From Candidatus Aenigmatarchaeota archaeon (lineage in GTDB: Archaea; Aenigmatarchaeota; Aenigmatarchaeia; QMZP01), in contig CP070801.1 in assembly GCA_020343575.1 (NCBI GenBank), positions 21,969 to 33,122 of the forward strand: a DNA stretch of 11,154 nucleotides, in the 5' to 3' direction. Of the stretch, positions 6,525 to 11,154 are shown piece by piece. The notes beneath the pieces were generated by a model. That model saw nothing but the letters and a program-made list of their open reading frames with translations, did no database searches and had not been told where the DNA came from. The translations under genes and the position numbers were made by a program. Each line of letters starts with the position of its first letter. Position 1 is the first letter of the stretch.

Positions 6525-6837
6525 GTTTGGTTCTGTCCAGAAGGCTATACAGGATATAAGAAAGATGAAACCCGTTCCCAAAAAGGTTAAGATAGTTCTA
6601 GGGAAGATGCGGGGGAGTGCGAAAGCGTTTGAGGAGATGTTCAGGGAGTATACAAGGGAAACAGAGCTTGAATGTATAGAACTCAAAATCGAGCAGGTCC
6701 CGGTGAAGATAAAATGCGAGTGTGGTTTGGAGGGTCTGGTAAGAGTAACAGAACACGTTCACTTTGCGAGATGTCCAAAGTGTGGTCAGGTTGCTGATGT
6801 TCTGCAAGGGAATGAGTTGAAAATAGTATCAGAATAG
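6517..6837 (+). CDS. hypA: Hydrogenase nickel-insertion metallochaperone HypA
   Basis: 106-residue HypA/HybF-family protein that binds Ni2+ through its N-terminal Met1-His2-Glu3 and hands it to the large-subunit precursor, usually with HypB. Seen: MHEFGSVQKAI at the N-terminus and a zinc-binding domain with Cys67, Cys69, Cys86 and Cys89. The first cysteine pair is CxC (KCECG) rather than the usual CxxC; the second is CPKCG. The gene overlaps the preceding one by 8 nt, with GGAG at 6503-6506 as ribosome site. No hypB, hypD, hypE or hypF is present in this window. It is the last gene of the maturation operon. Confidence 0.93.
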   Translation: MHEFGSVQKAIQDIRKMKPVPKKVKIVLGKMRGSAKAFEEMFREYTRETELECIELKIEQVPVKIKCECGLEGLVRVTEHVHFARCPKCGQVADVLQGNELKIVSE

Positions 6838-6848
6838 TTTTTATTATC
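6838..6848 (+). promoter_or_regulatory. Possible TATA box of the EamA transporter gene
   Basis: TTTTTATTATC lies about 22-32 nt before the ATG at 6870, and no Shine-Dalgarno sequence precedes that ATG. This spacing fits a leaderless archaeal transcript starting at or next to the ATG. A second A/T-rich patch at 6857-6867 is too close to serve as the box for this start. Confidence 0.4.
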
Positions 6849-6869
6849 AGAAACCAAATTATATTACAT

Positions 6870-7778
6870 ATGAATAAGGAAGTCCTGGGAACAACCCTCG
6901 CACTTCTAACCGCAATAATAAGTGGGTTTGCCATTCCTATCAACAAAATATTCGTTGTGGATATGGACCCCATGATATTCACTGCCATCAGAGCTCTAGT
7001 TGTTGGTATCATATTCTTTTTCCTCGCCTCTGCGCAGACCAAGTTCCATTTTAAAAAAATCAAGAAGGTTTCATGGAAGTGGCTGATAGCTATAGGTATA
7101 ATAGGAGGTGGATTGGCGTTTCTCTTCTACTTCACCGGTCTCAGTTTTACGACAGCAGGAAGGGCAGCATTCCTTCACAAGACTCTTCCTATATACGTGA
7201 CAATCTTTGCATTCATATTCCTAAAGGAAAAGGTGAGCAGGAGACAGGCCCTTGCCCTTCTGGTAATGCTTGTTGGAACATTCATTCTGCTCTCTGCCCA
7301 GATAAACCCAGCAACCTTCTGGACCGATCCCTTGTTCGGAGATCTCCTGGTTTTGCTGGGAACGATACTGTGGGGTGTTGAGAACACCATAGCAAGGTAC
7401 GCAATGCTGAAAGAGGAATCGAACTGGGTTGTTTCGTTCGCAAGAATGTTCATAGGCGGCATCTTCCTTTTCGTGTTCGCATTCTCCCTCGGAAAGGCCT
7501 GGATTCTTTTGACCCTGTCACCACAGCAGATAGTTAACGTGATAATCTCGACAGGCATTCTTTTCGCGTACGTCTTCTCCTGGTACTGGAGCATAAGACT
7601 GATAAACGTCTCGAAGGCAGCTGCCTTGCTTTTGCTTTCCCCAGTCATATCCCTTATCCTGGGTGTGATAATATTCAGTGAACCCGCTCCTGCGCTGCAG
7701 ATAATCGGCTCAGCCCTGATTCTGATAGGAGCAGCATTCGTAGTCAGGATAAAATCAGAACTCGTCACAGGGGTCTAA
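6870..7778 (+). CDS. EamA-family (drug/metabolite transporter superfamily) permease
   Basis: 302-residue integral membrane protein with about ten hydrophobic helices arranged as two EamA repeats (roughly 1-143 and 155-295). Each repeat ends with the family pattern of a helix, a short Glu-containing turn and a Gly-rich helix: FLKEKVSRRQALALLVMLVGTF in the first half and FSEPAPALQIIGSALILIGAAF in the second. Members export or import small metabolites such as amino acids or nucleosides; the substrate cannot be told from sequence. It appears to have its own promoter and follows hypA by 32 nt on the same strand. Its stop codon abuts the stop codon of the convergent cysteine desulfurase gene with no spacer, so the two mRNAs must overlap at their 3' ends. 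Nothing links it functionally to its neighbours. Confidence 0.9.
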   Translation: MNKEVLGTTLALLTAIISGFAIPINKIFVVDMDPMIFTAIRALVVGIIFFFLASAQTKFHFKKIKKVSWKWLIAIGIIGGGLAFLFYFTGLSFTTAGRAAFLHKTLPIYVTIFAFIFLKEKVSRRQALALLVMLVGTFILLSAQINPATFWTDPLFGDLLVLLGTILWGVENTIARYAMLKEESNWVVSFARMFIGGIFLFVFAFSLGKAWILLTLSPQQIVNVIISTGILFAYVFSWYWSIRLINVSKAAALLLLSPVISLILGVIIFSEPAPALQIIGSALILIGAAFVVRIKSELVTGV

Positions 7779-8990
7779 TCACTTAACAGCATCTATTACT
7801 TTTTTCAGGGTTTCTATGAATTTTTCACATTCCTCAAGAGTGTTATACAAGTAGATGGAAGCTCTGACACTACCTTTAAGGTTATGTGTATTGAACCAAG
7901 AATGAACGCAATGTGCTCCTGAGCGGACACATATGTTTTCCATTTCATCCAGCATCATTGCTATTTCATGAGGATCCACTTTCTTGTAATTGAAGCTGAA
8001 TATTCCTGACCTCTTCCCCGCTTCTCTGGGTCCTATAATATCCACAACATCACCAACACCTTCTGTTATTCTTTTATTCAGTTCGGTCTCATGCTTCTCT
8101 ACATTTTCCTTATCAATCTTCATCAGATAGCTAGCTGCCTCCCCAAGCCCAATTATGCCAGCGTAATTCTGTAACCCAGCTTCGAACTTCTGCGGCAGTT
8201 CTTCGAATTTCGCTTCAGAATGTGTTGTGTCTACAACCGTTCCCCCACCCACTAAAAATGTTCCCAGTTTTTCAAGCAGGTGTTCTTTCCCATACAAAAC
8301 ACCGGTCCCTGAGGGGCCGAGCATTTTGTGGCCCGAAAAGGCCAAGAAGTCGGCATCAAGTTTTTTCATATTCAGTTCATGGTGTGGAATGCTCTGTGCA
8401 CCATCCATAAGAACCAAAGCTCCATGATCCTTTGCTATCTTGACTATCTCTTTCATTGGCGTGGTTGTTCCGTCCATGTTTGAGGTGTGAACCATTGCAA
8501 CCAGCTTCACATCCTTGTTCATCTTCTCCTTGAAATTCTCAATGGAAAATGTGTTGTCGGGATTGGATCTTACAATCTCGTATTTCACACCCCTTGAAGA
8601 GAGCTTCTGCCAGGGAAGCATGTTAGAATTATGTTCCTTGTCCGTTCCGAGTATGACGTCGCCATTCTTCAGATCCAAAGAATTCGCTACTAGATTTATG
8701 CCCTCTGTGGTGTTCTTGGTGAAAATTATCTCCTTTGTGTTCCTGGCATTCAGGAATTTCTTCAGGGTTTCCCTAGACCTCTCCACTCCCTCGTCCACCT
8801 TTCTTCCCAGCTTGTGCATGCTTCTTTCACCACATGCCGGGTACTCTGTGTAGTATTCCCTAATCTTTTCTATTACCTGAATGGGGCGGAGAGTCATGCA
8901 AGCGTTGTCTAGGTAGACTATGGGTTTGCCATTAATCACTCTCTGGAGAACAGGAAAGTCTTCTCGAACCTTATCAACATCAAGTCCCAT
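7779..8990 (-). CDS. Class V PLP-dependent cysteine desulfurase (SufS/CsdA-like)
   Basis: 403-residue fold-type I PLP enzyme expected to take sulfur from cysteine (or selenium from selenocysteine), leaving a persulfide on the active-site Cys. Seen: His120 (KEHNSN) stacking on PLP, Asp196 (LMDGAQS) at the PLP nitrogen, Lys222 (FSGHKMLGPSGTG) forming the Schiff base, Cys361 (RSGAHCVHSWF) as catalytic cysteine, and Arg376 (SVRASIYLYN) for substrate carboxylate. The SufS-type spacing of the Cys and its short loop favour group II (SufS/CsdA) over IscS/NifS. The N-terminal motif YLDNACMTLRP differs from the usual YLDNAATS and carries an extra cysteine (Cys31). No sufE, sufU or sufBCD is next to it; instead it follows the DsbA-like gene by 4 nt, with a strong GGGGGTGA ribosome site inside that gene's end. 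Partner and product are therefore open. Confidence 0.9.
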   Translation of the reverse strand: MGLDVDKVREDFPVLQRVINGKPIVYLDNACMTLRPIQVIEKIREYYTEYPACGERSMHKLGRKVDEGVERSRETLKKFLNARNTKEIIFTKNTTEGINLVANSLDLKNGDVILGTDKEHNSNMLPWQKLSSRGVKYEIVRSNPDNTFSIENFKEKMNKDVKLVAMVHTSNMDGTTTPMKEIVKIAKDHGALVLMDGAQSIPHHELNMKKLDADFLAFSGHKMLGPSGTGVLYGKEHLLEKLGTFLVGGGTVVDTTHSEAKFEELPQKFEAGLQNYAGIIGLGEAASYLMKIDKENVEKHETELNKRITEGVGDVVDIIGPREAGKRSGIFSFNYKKVDPHEIAMMLDEMENICVRSGAHCVHSWFNTHNLKGSVRASIYLYNTLEECEKFIETLKKVIDAVK

Positions 8991-8994
8991 TTAT

Positions 8995-9002
8995 TCACCC
9001 CC
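8995..9002 (-). promoter_or_regulatory. Ribosome binding site of the cysteine desulfurase gene
   Basis: On the - strand GGGGGTGA (9002-8995) lies 4 nt before the ATG at 8990 and contains the TGA stop of the DsbA-like gene. It ties translation of the two genes together. Confidence 0.6.
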
Positions 9003-9921
9003 TTGCTAACTCACTATCTATGATTTGTTTGAATTCATTAAAAGTCTTTGGACCTACTACAACCTGGTCATTTATGAAGAAGGTTGGAGTTCCGTAAACT
9101 CCAATAGCGAAGGCTTCAGCAAAATCTCCATCGACCTGTGACTTGTATTTGTGTGATGTCAGGCACTCGGAGAACTGTGTGGTATTCAGATCAAGGTCCT
9201 TTGCAAATCCTAAAAGGTCCTCGAAATTTGTCTTTCCCTGATTTTCGAAAAGCACGTCGTGATATTCCCAGTATTTTCCCTGCTCATGTGCACAATGTGA
9301 GGCCTCGGCGGCTTCCTGTGCTCCTGGGTGCGTGGAGCTCATGGGGAAGTCCTTGTAAACGAATCTTATACTGTCCCCATAATGTGATATTATCTGCTTC
9401 ACAACAGGAACAGCCTGCTTTGTATATGGACAGACAAAACACCCTGCCTCTATGATTGTCACCTTCGCATCCTCGGGTCCTACACTTGGGTCATGTGGAT
9501 GAACCTCCAAGACCCCCATTATCTCACCAACGGGTCCCTCAATCGTGCATTCACCACCATGTCCTCCTGATATGAACGGGTCGAAAACACAGAAAGCGTC
9601 CGGTATCGGACCATTACAGTTTCCATAGATGAAAAGATTTCCCACACTGTATATAGAGTAACCAAGGCTAACTATCAAAACGATGGTAAAGGCCCAAGAT
9701 ATTGCCTCGAAGTGTCTGTAAAGGAATTTTCCCAGTTTTGGTCGTTTTCTCATGAACTTTCCAGTTATCTGGGACTTCAAGCGTTTGTCCAAACCCGTTG
9801 TGCACTTGCGGAGTGTGAGTCTTCGGAATACACAATCAAACGCTTCTTTAGCAATGGTTCTATACTTTGCACTAAAAATACCCAGAATCCCAAACACCAC
9901 AAGCGCGATTATACATATCAT
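8995..9921 (-). CDS. Membrane-anchored DsbA-family thiol-disulfide oxidoreductase with shifted CxxC
   Basis: 308 residues. Helices at about 2-18 and 73-98 flank a strongly basic loop (19-72), which by the positive-inside rule is cytoplasmic and holds Cys30 and Cys40 (CVFRRLTLRKC). The C-terminal part is therefore outside. Residues 100-125 hold Cys102, Cys111 and Cys125. From about 140 on lies a DsbA-type thioredoxin fold with an inserted helical segment, the redox motif CFVCPYTK (Cys161, Cys164) and the cis-Pro loop GTPTFF (Pro279). In the usual DsbA motif the pair is CPYC; here the second Cys is Thr and the partner lies three residues before the first. Cys210 and Cys253 could form a further disulfide. 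The start is ATG 9921 with a weak AGGTTG. Its likely role is making, breaking or shuffling disulfides on the cell surface. It is coupled to the downstream desulfurase gene. Confidence 0.85.
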   Translation of the reverse strand: MICIIALVVFGILGIFSAKYRTIAKEAFDCVFRRLTLRKCTTGLDKRLKSQITGKFMRKRPKLGKFLYRHFEAISWAFTIVLIVSLGYSIYSVGNLFIYGNCNGPIPDAFCVFDPFISGGHGGECTIEGPVGEIMGVLEVHPHDPSVGPEDAKVTIIEAGCFVCPYTKQAVPVVKQIISHYGDSIRFVYKDFPMSSTHPGAQEAAEASHCAHEQGKYWEYHDVLFENQGKTNFEDLLGFAKDLDLNTTQFSECLTSHKYKSQVDGDFAEAFAIGVYGTPTFFINDQVVVGPKTFNEFKQIIDSELARG

Positions 9922-9951
9922 AGCAACCTATAAGATTTCTGTTAGAGCGGG

Positions 9952-9965
9952 TTTTTAAATATATA
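9952..9965 (-). promoter_or_regulatory. Probable promoter (TATA region) of the DsbA-like gene
   Basis: The - strand reads TATATATTTAAAAA across this interval, a strong archaeal TATA-like stretch 31-44 nt before the ATG at 9921. A transcript would start near 9930-9937, leaving a short leader that includes AGGTTG (9929-9924). It lies in the 56-nt gap after the thioredoxin-like gene, so the DsbA-like and desulfurase genes may form their own unit. Confidence 0.5.
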
Positions 9966-9977
9966 CTAAATAGTTAG

Positions 9978-10322
9978 TTAACAACCCAATAACTCCTTAA
10001 TCTGATCGAATGTCCGATATCCACGGACCCTCTGACCTCCAAACTCAAAAGTAGGTGTTGCATAGATACCATACATACCCCATTCCACAACCTCGAACTT
10101 GTTTACATTTACCCCGAATTCAGCTTGAAGTTTTTCAAGCGAACCATCATTCGAAACCTGGATGCAATGCGAACAGTCGCTTCTGAAATAGTAGTTCAAC
10201 TGTCCGAATTCACAGGTTGAGTTATTGTTCACAACCTGACCAGAGGGTTGCAATCCAACCAAGGTTATAGTAGAAACAACTAACAAAATCACCACAATCC
10301 CTAAAATGTGTATCGTTTTCAT
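9978..10322 (-). CDS. Membrane-anchored thioredoxin-like protein with CSHC motif
   Basis: 114 residues. Residues 7-25 form one hydrophobic helix (signal anchor), followed by a short linker and a compact thioredoxin-like domain of about 75 residues. The redox motif is CSHC (Cys50, Cys53) in YYFRSDCSHC, and the cis-Pro loop is YATPTFEF (Pro90). The closing GYRTFDQIKELLG helix fits thioredoxin and glutaredoxin folds. Two more cysteines, Cys37 before the domain and Cys114 as the very last residue, are unusual. ATG 10322 was chosen because GGGTGAT lies just before it; an in-frame TTG at 10334 would add four residues. The domain faces outside if the anchor is a standard signal anchor. It lies between a Cys-rich exported protein and the DsbA-like gene. 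Its redox direction is unknown. Confidence 0.8.
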   Translation of the reverse strand: MKTIHILGIVVILLVVSTITLVGLQPSGQVVNNNSTCEFGQLNYYFRSDCSHCIQVSNDGSLEKLQAEFGVNVNKFEVVEWGMYGIYATPTFEFGGQRVRGYRTFDQIKELLGC

Positions 10323-10333
10323 AACATCACCCA

Positions 10334-10372
10334 AATAAATGAAAGCGGGTGGCGTTTAACCGCCACACCCGC
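10334..10372 (-). terminator. GC-rich hairpin with U-rich tail after the Cys-rich gene
   Basis: On the - strand GCGGGTGTGGCG (10372-10361), loop GTTAAA (10360-10355), CGCCACCCGC (10354-10345) forms a 10-bp stem with a 2-nt bulge, followed by TTTCATTTATT (10344-10334). It looks like a terminator or attenuator between the Cys-rich gene and the thioredoxin-like gene. The stop codon of the Cys-rich gene (TAA, 10358-10356) lies in the loop. Alternatively it protects the mRNA 3' end, or it simply reflects GC-rich Gly/Cys codons on the 5' arm. Confidence 0.45.
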
Positions 10373-10589
10373 AAGCACTTGGGTTTCCTGCACATCCGCA
10401 GCCACAGGATGACCTGCAGCCTTGGACACCACCGCACCTGGCATAGGATCTGGTGTTAATCTCTTCGCTTCCCGTATCTTCCAGCTGATCTCCAGGGTGG
10501 GCCTGTGTTAAAGACACTGATAGCAAAAAGCCACCAATCACCAGCGCAAGTGCGAGTATTGCTAGTCCGAATCTAATTTTTCCGTCCAT
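10356..10589 (-). CDS. Small exported cysteine-rich protein (7 Cys), unknown function
   Basis: 77 residues, family not recognised. Residues 5-28 form a hydrophobic signal peptide or anchor, with a possible cleavage site after LTQA (30) before HPGDQ. A short acidic linker (34-44) follows. The last 26 residues contain seven cysteines (52, 58, 62, 64, 66, 73, 75) in a Gly-rich, nearly hydrophobic-free setting ending in SACGCGG. Such CxC-rich tails can bind metals in a metallothionein-like way or hold persulfides or disulfides; which applies here is inference. ATG 10589 was chosen because AGTGATACC precedes it and because it begins the signal peptide directly; a longer in-frame reading from 10655 would run back through the operator-like region. 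It follows the membrane regulator gene by 80 bp and has its own likely promoter. Confidence 0.7.
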   Translation of the reverse strand: MDGKIRFGLAILALALVIGGFLLSVSLTQAHPGDQLEDTGSEEINTRSYARCGGVQGCRSSCGCGCAGNPSACGCGG

Positions 10590-10598
10590 GGTATCACT

Positions 10599-10618
10599 AT
10601 ATATGAAACAGCATATAT
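10599..10618. repeat. Inverted repeat ATATATG-N6-CATATAT in the promoter of the Cys-rich gene
   Basis: Perfect 7-bp arms at 10599-10605 and 10612-10618 surround AAACAG. The right arm gives a - strand ATATATG about 23-29 nt before the ATG at 10589, a plausible TATA position; the left arm is too close for that. The repeat contains an ATGAAAC element (10603-10609) that recurs in the palindrome at 10627. It may be promoter plus operator. Confidence 0.5.
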
Positions 10619-10626
10619 CCCTGTGT

Positions 10627-10642
10627 ATGAAACTAGTTTCAT
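10627..10642. promoter_or_regulatory. Perfect 16-bp palindrome, candidate operator of the neighbouring winged-helix regulator
   Basis: ATGAAACTAGTTTCAT is a perfect dyad with no spacer. It sits 8 bp upstream of the likely TATA region of the Cys-rich gene and 28 bp after the regulator's stop. The half-site ATGAAAC also occurs 24 bp away, at 10603-10609. Its position next to a winged-helix gene suggests it as the regulator's binding site; this is inference. Confidence 0.5.
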
Positions 10643-10655
10643 TAACCCTTTCCAC

Positions 10656-10666
10656 AGAAAAAACCG
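10656..10666 (-). terminator. T-rich tract after the regulator gene
   Basis: The - strand reads CGGTTTTTTCT just after the TAG stop of the regulator (10672-10670). Archaeal RNA polymerase often stops at such U-tracts without a hairpin. The signal is weak because the tract is short. Confidence 0.3.
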
Positions 10667-10669
10667 AAA

Positions 10670-11154
10670 CTACTTCAAAACAACTGCGTTTGCCATGCCC
10701 CTTCTCTTTCTCTCCAGAAGTCCTCTGGCCTCCATCTTGTCAAGAATCCTGGAAACCTTTGCCTTGGGGAACCCAGACTGTTCAACAAGATCACTCTGGA
10801 AGATTACGCCTTCTGACACAACTATTTTTTCATAAACGCTCTTCTCGTCTCCGGTGAGTTTTTTAAGAACACCCTCCCATTTGCTTCTGTTTCCCTCTGG
10901 TTCTGGTTTCTTGGTACTCCCGCCCAGAATGACCATGAACACTCCTATTATAAGCATTATGAAAGATGTGAAGTATCCAACATAGGTCTGGTTCAGAACA
11001 GCTACATGTGGACATAACTCAAAGGATTCGCATGAACCAATTTGTCCACTGTCTATTATATCCAGCATTGTGTTGGAGAAATTGTACATTATAAAGAATG
11101 TTATCATACTCAGGATTATCAGTATTATGCCTAAATACCTTACATTGACGTTCA
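10670..11154 (-). CDS. Membrane-tethered winged-helix transcriptional regulator, 5' partial
   Basis: The frame stays open to the window edge: codons upstream of the ATG at 11107 read NVNVRYLGIILIILS and continue the first membrane helix, so the true start lies at or just beyond 11154. About 160 residues are visible. Helix 1 is about residues 6-25. A loop of about 30 residues with CESFELC (Cys41, Cys47) faces outside. Helix 2 is about 57-77, followed by a charged cytoplasmic linker and a C-terminal winged helix (about 98-160) with DLVEQSGFPKAKVSRILDKM and the wing RGLLERKRRGMANAVVL, like MarR/DUF7343-type archaeal domains. The two outward cysteines could sense redox state or a metal, with the DNA-binding domain as output. 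A palindrome lies just downstream, before the Cys-rich gene. Confidence 0.8.
   Translation of the reverse strand, partial: NVNVRYLGIILIILSMITFFIMYNFSNTMLDIIDSGQIGSCESFELCPHVAVLNQTYVGYFTSFIMLIIGVFMVILGGSTKKPEPEGNRSKWEGVLKKLTGDEKSVYEKIVVSEGVIFQSDLVEQSGFPKAKVSRILDKMEARGLLERKRRGMANAVVLK

Noticed and set aside
6683..7063. 126-codon - strand open frame across hypA and the EamA start
   Set aside because: It conflicts with hypA metal-binding motifs and the EamA N-terminus, and its product is not recognisable.
7175..7768. 197-codon open frame on the - strand opposite the EamA gene
   Set aside because: The + strand product is a clear two-repeat EamA transporter; the opposite frame has no membrane or enzyme signature and is a shadow of its codon bias.
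10588..10857. + strand open frames opposite the winged-helix gene
   Set aside because: They overlap the palindromic region and the regulator coding sequence and have no family resemblance.
1..11154. CRISPR arrays, tRNA or rRNA genes, insertion sequences
   Set aside because: No regularly spaced repeats, no cloverleaf-like segment in the few short gaps, and no transposase or terminal repeats were seen.

Overview
The window looks like a stretch of an anaerobic archaeal chromosome. Start codons are often preceded by GGTGAT-type ribosome binding sites, several genes instead have a TATA-like box about 25-30 nt before the start codon (leaderless arrangement), and the proteins are archaeal in type: an Mbh-like membrane-bound [NiFe] hydrogenase, archaeal HypA/HypC, a membrane-tethered winged-helix regulator. 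Arg is mostly AGG/AGA and Ile often ATA. I cannot name the lineage from this sequence alone. The window is densely coding, with no gene-free stretch longer than about 100 bases, and I saw no tRNA, rRNA, insertion sequence or CRISPR array.

Region 1 (2-5282, + strand) is the distal part of an energy-converting group 4 [NiFe] hydrogenase operon in the same order as Thermococcales mbhH-I-J-K-L-M-N: an ion-translocating NuoN/MrpD-like subunit cut by the window edge, a small membrane subunit, the [4Fe-4S] small subunit, a NuoC-like subunit, the NiFe large subunit, a NuoH-like membrane anchor and a 2[4Fe-4S] ferredoxin-like subunit. All four Ni-Fe cysteine ligands are present, so this is a hydrogenase and not the related sulfur-reducing MBX/MBS type. 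A TrmO/TsaA-like tRNA methyltransferase gene is inserted between the K and L subunits, with tight overlaps on both sides.

Region 2 (5284-6837) holds hydrogenase maturation genes. A HycI-type protease runs on the - strand, convergent with the hydrogenase operon. It diverges, over a 33-nt gap with two back-to-back promoters, from a + strand operon hypC - (unknown N-terminal domain + HypC-like domain) - hypA. The large subunit keeps a 28-residue C-terminal tail after the DPCxxCxxR motif, the expected substrate of the protease. The short HypC and the fused HypC-like protein carry complementary halves of the usual HypC Cys/His pair.

Region 3 (6838-7778) is a single EamA-family (DMT) transporter gene, ending flush against the next gene on the other strand.

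Region 4 (7779-11154, - strand) reads from right to left: a membrane-tethered winged-helix regulator with two extracytoplasmic cysteines (cut by the window edge); an 80-bp intergenic region with a perfect 16-bp palindrome and a second inverted repeat; a small exported protein with seven cysteines near its C-terminus; a hairpin plus U-rich tract; a membrane-anchored CSHC thioredoxin-like protein; a two-TM DsbA-like protein with a shifted CxxC; and a SufS/CsdA-type cysteine desulfurase. My inference is that this is an envelope thiol/sulfur-handling cassette under a redox- or metal-sensing membrane regulator. This is the part of the window most likely to hold an undescribed system, followed by the split/fused HypC arrangement.
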